DNA from: an uncultured bacterium
Lineage (GTDB): Bacteria; Cyanobacteriota; Vampirovibrionia; Gastranaerophilales; Gastranaerophilaceae
Length of the DNA: 64,000 nucleotides
NCBI GenBank assembly: GCA_947428835.1
Contig: CANENE010000009.1
Span: 1-64,000, forward strand
Direction: 5' to 3'
Within the stretch, counting starts at the first letter, position 1. Every line of letters starts with the position of its first letter. Positions 25,406 to 34,113 of the stretch are shown here, one piece after another. The notes under the pieces were generated by a model. It was given only the letters and a program-made list of their open reading frames with translations, was not told where the DNA came from and searched no databases. The translations under genes and the position numbers were made by a program.

Positions 25406-27394
25406 ATGCCGGAAACTAGTACTAACATCACAAACAATATTGTAAAAAAGAAATTTGTTTTAAAAAGAAGAAGCCCAAATCAAACAAATTATAAAATAGA
25501 CTACTCTAAAGAGCTGAATGAAAGCCAGCTAAGCGCAGTAGTTACAAAAGAAGGCCCTGTTTTAGTTATTGCAGGAGCAGGCAGCGGAAAAACAAAGACT
25601 CTAACCTATAGAGCCGCAAGACTTATTGAAGATGGCGTTAATCCAAATAGCATCCTTCTTTTAACTTTTACGAGAAAAGCTGCCAACGAAATGCTAAGAA
25701 GAGCAAGCAATATATTAGATGAAAGATGCGAAAATATTGAAGGCGGCACTTTTCATAGTTTTGCAAATAAAATCTTGAGAAAATACAGCGCTCTTTTAGG
25801 GCTTAAAAATAATTTTACAATAATGGACAATTCTGATAGTGCCGATATCATAAAGCATCTGACAGATAACCTTTATCCCAAAAAAGAAAAAAGATTTCCA
25901 AAGAAAAATACTATCTTTGAAATATATTCTAAATCAGTTAACAAAGAAACTCCGATGCATAATATAATTGAAAAAGAATATCCGAATTTTTTAGATGTTG
26001 AAGATAAAATTATCGAGATAAATAAAGCTTATGTCAATTATAAAAGACAAAATTCTCTTTTAGATTATGATGATTTACTTTTATATCTAAAATTTCTTTT
26101 AAATGACCACGAAAATATATTAAATAAACTTTCAAATCAATACAAATATATCATGGTAGATGAATATCAAGACACAAATACGCTTCAAGCAGATATTGTA
26201 AAGCTTTTGGCTAAAAATCACAATAATATTATGGTTGTAGGCGATGACAGCCAAAGCATTTATTCTTTTAGAGGTGCAAATTATAATAACATTCTTGATT
26301 TTCCAAAGATATATGAAAATACAAAAGTTATTAAGCTGGAACAAAACTATAGAAGCAATCAAAATATTCTGAAACTTACAAATACCGTTATTTCAAAAGC
26401 CAAAACAGGCTATAAAAAAGAGTTATTTTCTGAAATTGAAAGTATTAAAAAACCAATTTTAATAAGAGCTATAAATTCACAAATGGAAGCAGAATTCGTT
26501 TGTCAAAAAATACTTGAGCTGCTAGATGAAGATATAAACTTAAATGATATCTGTGTTTTAATAAGAAACGCTTCAATGAGCTTTAATCTTGAAATAATGC
26601 TTGGCAAATATAATATCCCTTTTCAAAAATTCGGCGGTCCAAAATTTATGGAAACAGCTCATATCAAAGATATCATCGCCTTTTTAAGAGTGATTTTAAA
26701 CCCCGATGACACTATAAGCCTGAATAGGATTCTTCTTCTTTTAAAAGGGATAGGTTCAAGCGGCGCAAATAAAATTATTCCAGCCTTTCAAAAGAAAGAT
26801 TTCAACGTACTGCCTGTCAAATATGCAAATACTGTTAATCCTTTAGTAGAGCTTTTTGATAAGACAAAAGATATGGACTTGCAAGCTATGGCAGATAGCA
26901 TAATTACTTTCTACACTCCGATTTTTAAAGAAAAATATGATGACTATACAAAAAGACAAAAGGACCTTGAGCATTTTTCATATCTGACCGGACAATATAA
27001 AAAACTTGATACTTTTCTTTCGGATTTAGCGCTTGAGCCTCCTGATAATTCTATGGAAGGAATTTACAAAAACAATATTAAAGATGAAGCTTTAACGATT
27101 TCTACAATCCATAGCGCAAAAGGGCTTGAATGGAATAGTGTCTTTATAATAGGCGCAATCGATGGAAGATTTCCATCTACATATTCTTTTAACTATGAAG
27201 ACGAGCTTGAAGAAGAATTAAGATTAATGTATGTAGCTCTCACGCGTGCTAAAGAAGACCTTTTTATAAGCTACCCTATAGATATGTATGACTATAAAAC
27301 TTCAATGTTTTTATCCAAACCTTCAAGATTTTTAGATAATATTGGAGAAGACTTGCTTGAAAATTGGGATATTGAAGAAGCAGGAGAAGAATAG
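25406..27394 (+). CDS. UvrD/PcrA-type DNA helicase
   Basis: All superfamily 1 motifs are visible: AGAGSGKT (57-64), TFTRKAANEM, VDEYQDTN (about 251-258), GDDSQSIYSFRGA, LEQNYRS, STIHSAKGLEW and YVALTRAKEDL (about 609-619). The protein unwinds DNA 3' to 5' in repair or to resolve replication conflicts. At 662 residues it is shorter than PcrA, and the C-terminal RNA-polymerase-binding segment seems to be missing. The first 25 residues are a basic extension. GAGG precedes the ATG. Whether it is PcrA, UvrD or a Rep-like helicase cannot be settled. Confidence 0.92.
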   Translation: MPETSTNITNNIVKKKFVLKRRSPNQTNYKIDYSKELNESQLSAVVTKEGPVLVIAGAGSGKTKTLTYRAARLIEDGVNPNSILLLTFTRKAANEMLRRASNILDERCENIEGGTFHSFANKILRKYSALLGLKNNFTIMDNSDSADIIKHLTDNLYPKKEKRFPKKNTIFEIYSKSVNKETPMHNIIEKEYPNFLDVEDKIIEINKAYVNYKRQNSLLDYDDLLLYLKFLLNDHENILNKLSNQYKYIMVDEYQDTNTLQADIVKLLAKNHNNIMVVGDDSQSIYSFRGANYNNILDFPKIYENTKVIKLEQNYRSNQNILKLTNTVISKAKTGYKKELFSEIESIKKPILIRAINSQMEAEFVCQKILELLDEDINLNDICVLIRNASMSFNLEIMLGKYNIPFQKFGGPKFMETAHIKDIIAFLRVILNPDDTISLNRILLLLKGIGSSGANKIIPAFQKKDFNVLPVKYANTVNPLVELFDKTKDMDLQAMADSIITFYTPIFKEKYDDYTKRQKDLEHFSYLTGQYKKLDTFLSDLALEPPDNSMEGIYKNNIKDEALTISTIHSAKGLEWNSVFIIGAIDGRFPSTYSFNYEDELEEELRLMYVALTRAKEDLFISYPIDMYDYKTSMFLSKPSRFLDNIGEDLLENWDIEEAGEE

Positions 27395-27446
27395 TAAAAG
27401 TTGTGTAAAGTTATGTAAAATTTTATACAAAACATTCTAGACTTCT

Positions 27447-27473
27447 TAAAGTTTTTGCACAAACAGCCGTTAA
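27447..27473 (+). promoter_or_regulatory. Sigma-28-type promoter
   Basis: TAAAGTTT (27447-27454), 11 bases, GCCGTTAA (27466-27473). This differs from the flagellar sigma-28 consensus (TAAAGTTT, 11 bases, GCCGATAA) at one position only. It sits about 40 bases before the ATG of the 908-residue protein, a normal distance for a promoter with a short leader. Confidence 0.8.
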
Positions 27474-27513
27474 TCGTAATGTAGGGTTGTTTAAAAAGTG
27501 GAAAGGCAAAACA

Positions 27514-30240
27514 ATGGGTGTAAACAGAATAACCGGAAAAGAAATCCTGGTTCAGGAAATCAAAAGGCTAAATGGCGGAAATATCAAGCAAGAAGCTATT
27601 GACGAAGTCTTTAACAATCTAAAAGATGAAAATGGTGGCAACGTCAAATTTGACGACTTTTCAAACAAGCTTTGCACGCTTTATTCTCTTGATGAAAATG
27701 ATGAAGATTTCAAAAAATACCTAACCGAAATTTCAAACTTTGATAACAATGCAGATAATTTCTCCATTGAAGATTTAGATGCAGAATTTGACTATGCACC
27801 GGCTGGCACAAGTGAAACTCCGGCAGCTGAAACATCCGAAGCAGCTGAAACACCTAAAGAGCCTGAAATCACCCCAATGACCCCTAATGCTGCTCATCAT
27901 AGCCAAACATCAACCACGGCAACAAGCGATAAAGCAAAAGATGCTGTAATTGGAATGGATGCAAATAACAATCCAACTTCTGTTACTTTAAATAATGGTA
28001 CAGTTTTTGACATATCAAATGATTTGATTAAAGATGCCCCATCTGAAGCATCAGGTTCATATAATGTTTATAATATCGAAGATAAAGGAGTAACTGTTAA
28101 AGACGGATACTGGCCAGACACCGGTACAATCTTATCAAGAGTAATAACGGCACCCGATGATACAACATTATATATCTACTACAATAAAACCGGTGAAATA
28201 AATGGAATTTTTGTAGATGATTATATGGAAGAAAATGGCGGCAAAATATATAGCTACAATTCACAGAAAAAATCTTCAAACCAAAGTTTCACACCTTCTG
28301 CAGGCAACAATACAACTTCTGTCGATACTACATCGGCTGCTAATACCACTGCAAATACAAATAATGAAAATAAAGATAATCAAGCAAACATAACAAATTT
28401 GCTTGACGAACAAGGAAATACCATAGGAACACAGGAAACAAACGGCAATATAACAATAAATAGATACAACGAAGGCAAAACAGTTGTCACAATGAATGGC
28501 AAAGACATTGAAATAGCCTATGAAAAAGATGGTGTATTTTATTATAGCCAGGCAGCAGATGGTAACTGGAGTCATAAAATTGAACAAGATGAAGATGGTA
28601 ATTGGCAATATATTGAAATCAAATCCGAAAAAGAAACCATTCCTCAAAGCTTAAGTATTGATGGAAACTATTTTAACGCGCTTACAAAAGATAGCCCTGA
28701 ATATGCCCAAAGCCTTCAAACAAAAGCAAATGAAATAGCAGATGCTAAAAAACCTGAAAAAGAAATTAAAAAACTTCTTAAAAGTAACGACATAAACGCA
28801 GTGGAAAAAATGGCAGTTTTAGAGCTTTTGAATGATGAATACAGCGATGAAATCCAATCTGCTATGGCAACCAATGATATTATGCTCAAAAACGGCCTTG
28901 AAGAGCTGCTTAAATCTTATGATGTTAACACAGGAAGTTTGCCCATAGAAAGTATTATTACTTTTGAAAATTACTATATGGAATTGCAAAAAGACGATAG
29001 CATTACAGATAAAATTAAAGAAAAAGTATATGTTGATATTTATCTTCAAATTTATGAAAGAGCAGCAGAAAATGAAGATAGCGAACAAAAATTCAAAGAT
29101 ATAGATAACGCAAATAATTCGCTTCATTATTCAATCCCGGAACTTGCTGTTTTAATTCAACAAAAATACAGTAAATCGGACGAAACCACACGTTTGAAAA
29201 AACTTGTCAATGCTACAGGATATGATGAGCAAATCGAACAGGCGAAACAAAACCCGCTTGGCAATGCAGATACCTTAAAAGAAAAATATTTAACAGGCTC
29301 AAATAACAAAGAAACGCTTAAAACAATTTTAGATGGTGTAATTGCAGCTGAAAACGGTAAAGACGGACTAAAATATGAAGAAGCCATATATTTACTTTCC
29401 CAGGTTGAAGGTCTTGATAGCGCAAGAGGCTTGATTGAAAAGAATTTTAGAGAACTGGAAAAAGATGAACAAGAAAAATACATTACTTCTTTATTTAATA
29501 CCCTTGCATATAGAAATGACACTGTAAAAGCCACTGCCGGTGAAGTAAAAGAAGCAAAAGTGCAGCAAAATTCCGAAAATAAAATAGACTATTATACATC
29601 TGCACCCGGAGATGATGTGTATATAAGAGCTTGCATAGTAGCAGACGAGCTTACACCCGACGACAGGATTAAAGTCTTAAAATGGCAAAAGTCTAACCAG
29701 GCATTTGACAGTCAGGTGAGTGAAATTCTTAAAGGATATTCAGGCGAACCTTTGGTTTCGGATGTTAAATCCATAGCTTCAAAAAACAACAGCAGTCTTG
29801 AAGATATCAAAAATTATCTTGAAGAATATAATAAAATTGCAGATATTGAAGAACCATACCAATACTATAGTTCTTATGACAGCATGACAGGTTATACAGA
29901 TATGATGATAAGCATCTTTAACTATAAAAAGGATGAATTTACAAAAGATAATATAGAAGAATATAACAAAATATTTGGTACAAATGATTTTATGCAGACA
30001 TTAAAAATAAATTACGGCTATGTCTCAACAGATAATGTCGCAGAATATCTTAAAGCCTTAAATTCTGTTGAATCCGCCTGTGGTATATCAGCCAAAGAAC
30101 CAAGCCAGGATATGACAGATACATATTTAATAAATGATACACCCGAAAAAAATGTAAATTATATTCTCTATAACTGGCAATGCGGCAATATAGATGATGA
30201 TATAGCTAAAGCACTTCTTATGAAAGCTGCAAATTCATAA
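27514..30240 (+). CDS. Large helical protein of unknown function, sigma-28-type promoter
   Basis: I start at the ATG at 27514, preceded by GGAAAGG; an upstream in-frame TTG has no support. The product has 908 residues and no signal peptide or membrane segment. Residues 1-95 contain two acidic EF-hand-like loops (DENGGNVKFDDF and DNNADNFSIEDLD). Residues 95-150 are a low-complexity Ala, Glu, Thr and Pro linker. Residues 155-245 and 295-380 are beta-rich repeats with an Asp/Asn and Trp pattern (DGNWSHKIEQDEDGNWQYIE). Residues 400-905 are almost wholly helical. I recognise no family. The promoter suggests expression with motility or surface functions, and calcium binding by the N-terminal loops is an inference. 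Confidence 0.8.
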   Translation: MGVNRITGKEILVQEIKRLNGGNIKQEAIDEVFNNLKDENGGNVKFDDFSNKLCTLYSLDENDEDFKKYLTEISNFDNNADNFSIEDLDAEFDYAPAGTSETPAAETSEAAETPKEPEITPMTPNAAHHSQTSTTATSDKAKDAVIGMDANNNPTSVTLNNGTVFDISNDLIKDAPSEASGSYNVYNIEDKGVTVKDGYWPDTGTILSRVITAPDDTTLYIYYNKTGEINGIFVDDYMEENGGKIYSYNSQKKSSNQSFTPSAGNNTTSVDTTSAANTTANTNNENKDNQANITNLLDEQGNTIGTQETNGNITINRYNEGKTVVTMNGKDIEIAYEKDGVFYYSQAADGNWSHKIEQDEDGNWQYIEIKSEKETIPQSLSIDGNYFNALTKDSPEYAQSLQTKANEIADAKKPEKEIKKLLKSNDINAVEKMAVLELLNDEYSDEIQSAMATNDIMLKNGLEELLKSYDVNTGSLPIESIITFENYYMELQKDDSITDKIKEKVYVDIYLQIYERAAENEDSEQKFKDIDNANNSLHYSIPELAVLIQQKYSKSDETTRLKKLVNATGYDEQIEQAKQNPLGNADTLKEKYLTGSNNKETLKTILDGVIAAENGKDGLKYEEAIYLLSQVEGLDSARGLIEKNFRELEKDEQEKYITSLFNTLAYRNDTVKATAGEVKEAKVQQNSENKIDYYTSAPGDDVYIRACIVADELTPDDRIKVLKWQKSNQAFDSQVSEILKGYSGEPLVSDVKSIASKNNSSLEDIKNYLEEYNKIADIEEPYQYYSSYDSMTGYTDMMISIFNYKKDEFTKDNIEEYNKIFGTNDFMQTLKINYGYVSTDNVAEYLKALNSVESACGISAKEPSQDMTDTYLINDTPEKNVNYILYNWQCGNIDDDIAKALLMKAANS

Positions 30241-30351
30241 AAACATTTGGCAAAACTATCCTCATTCTAGGCTATTTTATTGACTTTCTTTGCAAAAAAC
30301 ACCAAAAAGTAGTAAAATATATGAGCATAGTATTATGAGGTAAATTGGCCA

Positions 30352-31683
30352 ATGGGCGTTCACATGCAAGTAATTATTGCTCTTCTTCTAGGTATAAAAC
30401 GAAACGGACATATATTTATAGGGTTGCTATTGGGGATTTTAACAGGCGTATTTTTCCCCCATGAAAGCTATCCTAATGTATATAATATCTTAAATTTCAT
30501 AGGCCAGGCCTTTATCAATATAATACAGATGGTAGTTTTGCCTTTAATTATAAGTGCAATAATAATCGGTATTTCAAATATAGGGGATTCTAAACAGCTT
30601 ACTAAATTTGGAAGCAAAATGATTTTATACTATGGTATAATAACGGTTTTAGCAGTCACCATTGCAACAGCTGTTGCAATAATCCTAGAGCCGGGTTTAA
30701 GTGCTAAAGGACTTATTAACCCTGATATTATGACACATATTCAAACATATGTATCTGATGCAATCCAATATCAAAAGGAAAATATGACCCAAATATTTAT
30801 GGATTTAATTCCAAGAAATCCATTTTTGGCCCTTGCACAAGGTAAAATGATTCCAATTATCATTTTTGTTACAATTTTTGCAATAGCTTTAACTAAAGCA
30901 GGTGAAATCTCAAGACCTTTAGTATCTTTATTTGAAAGTATTTTTGCCGCAACAATGAAAGTAACGGATTGGATTATGTATCTTGCAGCACCCGGTATTT
31001 TTGCCCTAACTGCTGCATCTGTTTCAAATTTCGGCATTGATGTTTTTCAAAATATCTCTAAATATGTAATTGCAATTGTTGCAGCTCTTTTAATTCAATT
31101 TTTCATCGTATACCCCCTTATGCTTAAGATATTTTCAAAAGTACCTCCATTTAAGCTATTTGCTGCAATATCAGAAGCAATTATGGTAGCTTTTGGAACA
31201 GCAAGTTCTTCCGCAACTTTGCCTTTGACAATCACCTGTTGCGAAAAGAAAGGAATTTCAAATAAAGTTTGCTCTTTTGTGCTTCCATTGGGCGCTACTT
31301 TAAATATGGACGGAACCGCAATCATCCAAACAATAGCTGTAATATTTTTAGCTCAAATGTATGGAATTGCTTTAACTCCTCTTTTAATTGCTGAAATTGC
31401 ATTTTTAGCAATTATCGCTTCATCCACTTCAGCAGGAATTCCGGGTGCCGGACTTATTACTATTGCCCTTATTTTAAATGGCATTGGCCTTACTCCCGAA
31501 CAACTTGTAGTTGGTTTTTCGCTGTTATTTACTTTAGAGAGATTTTTAGATATGTTAAGAACCATCTGCAATGTAACTTCTGATGCTGTTGTTGCAGCAA
31601 TTATTGCAGATAATGAAAATGAACTGAATTATGAACTTCTTTTGGGAAAATCTCTTGAAACAAGTGAAAAACAAGAGGCATAA
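30352..31683 (+). CDS. Dicarboxylate/amino acid:cation symporter (DAACS family)
   Basis: A 443-residue membrane protein with the DctA/GltP/GltT fold. Early in the protein is IISAIIIGISNIGD. The re-entrant loop reads FGTASSSATLPLT, and the following helix holds GATLNMDGTAI, the conserved cation- and substrate-binding motif. It imports a C4-dicarboxylate or acidic amino acid with Na+ or H+. The C-terminus keeps the motif SAGIPGAGL. Two ATGs lie within five codons, and I kept the first. rlmH follows 3 bases after the stop. Confidence 0.9.
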   Translation: MGVHMQVIIALLLGIKRNGHIFIGLLLGILTGVFFPHESYPNVYNILNFIGQAFINIIQMVVLPLIISAIIIGISNIGDSKQLTKFGSKMILYYGIITVLAVTIATAVAIILEPGLSAKGLINPDIMTHIQTYVSDAIQYQKENMTQIFMDLIPRNPFLALAQGKMIPIIIFVTIFAIALTKAGEISRPLVSLFESIFAATMKVTDWIMYLAAPGIFALTAASVSNFGIDVFQNISKYVIAIVAALLIQFFIVYPLMLKIFSKVPPFKLFAAISEAIMVAFGTASSSATLPLTITCCEKKGISNKVCSFVLPLGATLNMDGTAIIQTIAVIFLAQMYGIALTPLLIAEIAFLAIIASSTSAGIPGAGLITIALILNGIGLTPEQLVVGFSLLFTLERFLDMLRTICNVTSDAVVAAIIADNENELNYELLLGKSLETSEKQEA

Positions 31684-31686
31684 AAT

Positions 31687-32103
31687 TTGAATATCAAAAT
31701 TATTCTTGAAGGAAAGTTAAAAGAAAGTTTCTATCATAAAGGCGCTTTGGAATACCAAAAGCGTCTTTTAAACAGAGTTGAAATTATTGAATGTGATAGT
31801 ATATTGAATCTTATTAAAAACAAAAAAAATAGTTTCATTATAACTCTTGAAATAGAAGGTAAGGCTCTAAGCAGTATTGAATTTGCAAATAAATTAAAAG
31901 AAATTGAAAATGACGGATATTATAATGAAATCTTATTTTTAATAGGCGGAGCAGAAGGACTTAATAAAGAAACCAAAGCACTATCCGATTTTAAATTTTC
32001 AATGTCAAAATTAACTTTTTTACACCAGGAAGCAGTCTTGATATTGATAGAGCAAATTTATAGAGCTTATAGAATTTTAAACAATGAACCGTATCACAAA
32101 TAA
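31687..32103 (+). CDS. rlmH: 23S rRNA pseudouridine-1915 N3-methyltransferase RlmH
   Basis: A 138-residue SPOUT methyltransferase. The SAM-binding knot contains FLIGGAEGLN and the C-terminal motif LIEQIYRAYRILNNEPYHK, characteristic of RlmH. It methylates the pseudouridine at position 1915 in helix 69 of 23S rRNA. The start is TTG at 31687, three bases after the symporter stop. The usual final PYH is present. Length is slightly below the typical 155-160 residues. Confidence 0.9.
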   Translation: MNIKIILEGKLKESFYHKGALEYQKRLLNRVEIIECDSILNLIKNKKNSFIITLEIEGKALSSIEFANKLKEIENDGYYNEILFLIGGAEGLNKETKALSDFKFSMSKLTFLHQEAVLILIEQIYRAYRILNNEPYHK

Positions 32104-32121
32104 TATTAAAGCGAGGAAAAT

Positions 32122-33432
32122 ATGAGAGCAGTTGATTTAATCCAAAAGAAAAAAGATGGTTTTGAACACACCAAAGAAGAAATAGATTTTTTGGTTTCAA
32201 GCTATACAAAAGGCGAATTGCCTGATTATCAAATGTCAGCCTGGCTTATGGCAGTATGCTTTAAAGGACTTACGGACGAAGAAACCGCTTATCTCACCCA
32301 AAGCTTTGTAGATAGCGGCGATATTTTGGATTTTTCAAATATATGCGACAACACCGCAGATAAACACTCTACAGGTGGCGTAGGCGATAAAGTCACACTT
32401 GTTTTAATTCCAATACTAGCTTGTCTTGGGATTTATTGCGCAAAATTATCAGGAAGAGGTCTTGGTTTTACAGGAGGCACAATAGATAAACTTGAATCAA
32501 TTCCCGGGTTTAAGACAGAACTTACAAATGAAGATTTCTTCAATCAAATTAAAACCATAGGTGCTGCTATATCTTCTCAAAGCCCAAATCTTACCCCTGC
32601 AGATGGTAAAATCTATGCTCTAAGAGACGTAACAGCAACAGTCGATAATAAATCCCTTATCTGTGCTTCAGTTGTTTCAAAAAAGATAGCTTCAGGTGCT
32701 ACATCTATTGTACTTGATGTAAAATACGGCGAAGGTGCATTTATTAAAACTCCTGATGAAGCAATAGAGCTTGGTGAATTAATGAAAAAAACAGGATCGC
32801 TTTTAAACAGAAAAATAGATTACATTGTTTCATCAATGGTTCAGCCATTGGGGATGAGCATTGGAAACAGTGTTGAAGTCATTGAAAGTATTGAATTTTT
32901 AAAGGGAATGTGCAAAAAAGATTTATACGAAGTCACTTTAGAACTTGCGGCAAAGACCTTGATTAATTGTAATAAAGCTAAAAGCTATGAAGAAGCTAAA
33001 GAAATGCTTGATAAATCAATTGAAAACAAGGCAGCTTTAGAGAAATTTAAAGAAATCATAGAAGCTCAAGGCGGAAATAAAGATGTAGTAGACGATTACG
33101 GCCTATTTAATGTAGGAAAAAATATATACAATATAAAAGCTCAAAAAAGAGGTTACATAAATAAATTAGATGCTCTAAAAATTGCACATAGCGCAAAACT
33201 CCTTGGCGCAGGAAGAGATAAAAAATCAGACAATATTGATTTTGGAGCAGGAATTTTACTTTATAAAAAAATCGGCGATTTTGTTGAAGAAGGCGAAAAT
33301 TTAGCACAACTATACTATAATGAAGTCGACAAGGACAAAATTAAGCAAGCAGCTATAGAAGCGCAATCAGCCTTTGAAATACAAGAAAATAAAGTTGATA
33401 TTTCAAACTATCAGGCAATTTATAAAAAATAA
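32122..33432 (+). CDS. Pyrimidine-nucleoside / thymidine phosphorylase
   Basis: The family signature runs from KHSTGGVGDKVTLVLIP into SGRGLGFTGGTIDKLESIPG, which binds phosphate and the pyrimidine. The enzyme releases the base from a pyrimidine nucleoside as (deoxy)ribose-1-phosphate. At 436 residues it fits both DeoA and the Bacillus-type broad pyrimidine phosphorylase Pdp. The deoC gene at 42833-43486 could take the deoxyribose phosphate onward, although no phosphopentomutase is in view. AGCGAGG precedes the start. It follows rlmH by 18 bases and converges on nrdG. Confidence 0.92.
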   Translation: MRAVDLIQKKKDGFEHTKEEIDFLVSSYTKGELPDYQMSAWLMAVCFKGLTDEETAYLTQSFVDSGDILDFSNICDNTADKHSTGGVGDKVTLVLIPILACLGIYCAKLSGRGLGFTGGTIDKLESIPGFKTELTNEDFFNQIKTIGAAISSQSPNLTPADGKIYALRDVTATVDNKSLICASVVSKKIASGATSIVLDVKYGEGAFIKTPDEAIELGELMKKTGSLLNRKIDYIVSSMVQPLGMSIGNSVEVIESIEFLKGMCKKDLYEVTLELAAKTLINCNKAKSYEEAKEMLDKSIENKAALEKFKEIIEAQGGNKDVVDDYGLFNVGKNIYNIKAQKRGYINKLDALKIAHSAKLLGAGRDKKSDNIDFGAGILLYKKIGDFVEEGENLAQLYYNEVDKDKIKQAAIEAQSAFEIQENKVDISNYQAIYKK

Positions 33433-33446
33433 CTTACATGTTATTT
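33427..33446. terminator. AT-rich hairpin between convergent stops
   Basis: AAATAAC (33427-33433), loop TTACAT, GTTATTT (33440-33446). The 7-bp stem spans the stop codons of the phosphorylase and nrdG. It could act in both directions but is weak because of its low GC content. Confidence 0.35.
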
Positions 33447-33935
33447 GCTTTCATATAGCACAACTTTTTGTTCTTGAAGTGACTTTTGAACATCAATAAT
33501 TCTTTGGTTAGAACTTCCTATCCAATGAAGGTTGTTGTCATTCAATTCTTTTACAAATTCGCCATCTACAAGAACATCGATATCTTTTACATCAACTGAT
33601 TTTATAACTTCTTCCCAAAGATAGCCCGTATAAAGCCATACGGTCTTATTTGGGTATTGTTGTTTCACTTTGTTTGCAAGCCTTAAAACGGTTTCGCGGT
33701 TAAAAGGATGTAAAGGGTCACCGCCTGAAAATGTAATGCCTGCCACATAATCATTATTTAAATCTTCAAAAAGTTCTTTTTCGGCAGCTTCATCAAATTC
33801 AATTCCGCCTGCGACATCCCAGGTTTCAGGGTTTTGGCATCCTTCGCAGCAATGCGTACATCCGGCAGTCCAAAGAACAACTCTTAAACCTTCCCCATTT
33901 AACATATCATCTTTTGTAATATTGTGATAGTTCAT
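33441..33935 (-). CDS. nrdG: Anaerobic ribonucleotide reductase activating protein
   Basis: The cluster motif CTHCCEGC, giving the CX3CX2C spacing, lies near residues 28-35, followed by QNPETWD and TFSGGDPL. This is the radical SAM activase that installs the glycyl radical on NrdD. I start at 33935, where AAAAGGAG precedes MNYHNITKDD; the open frame goes on upstream by 31 codons without support. The product has 164 residues, normal for NrdG. In most genomes nrdG lies directly after nrdD. Here a prepilin and an XRE gene lie between them. Confidence 0.92.
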   Translation of the reverse strand: MNYHNITKDDMLNGEGLRVVLWTAGCTHCCEGCQNPETWDVAGGIEFDEAAEKELFEDLNNDYVAGITFSGGDPLHPFNRETVLRLANKVKQQYPNKTVWLYTGYLWEEVIKSVDVKDIDVLVDGEFVKELNDNNLHWIGSSNQRIIDVQKSLQEQKVVLYESK

Positions 33936-34009
33936 ATTTATAAGCTCCTTTTTATTATTATATTGCAAAAAATACATGCCATAAAAGTACTTTAAAATAC
34001 TTAATGTTT

Positions 34010-34046
34010 TTGTCATTGCGAGAGGCAATTTATTGCCTCATGACAA
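34010..34046. repeat. Imperfect palindrome, possible dispersed-repeat remnant
   Basis: TTGTCAT (34010-34016) pairs with ATGACAA (34040-34046), and inside it GAGGCAAT (34022-34029) pairs with ATTGCCTC (34032-34039). The left arm TTGTCATTGCGAG matches the sequence style of small palindromic repeats found in many bacterial genomes. Only one copy was noticed in this window. It lies at the boundary between nrdG and the prepilin gene. Confidence 0.45.
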
Positions 34047-34051
34047 TCCAT

Positions 34052-34081
34052 AAAAAAAGCACCCTTGAAAATCAAAGGTGC
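34052..34081 (-). terminator. Terminator after the first prepilin gene
   Basis: Read on the minus strand, a 10-bp stem GCACCTTTGA with TCAAGGGTGC (one G-T pair) encloses a 3-base loop and is followed by seven T. It lies 33 bases after the stop codon of the leftward prepilin gene and separates it from nrdG. Confidence 0.88.
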
Positions 34082-34113
34082 ACAATCTAACACAAAAAAT
34101 AACATGAAACTTA

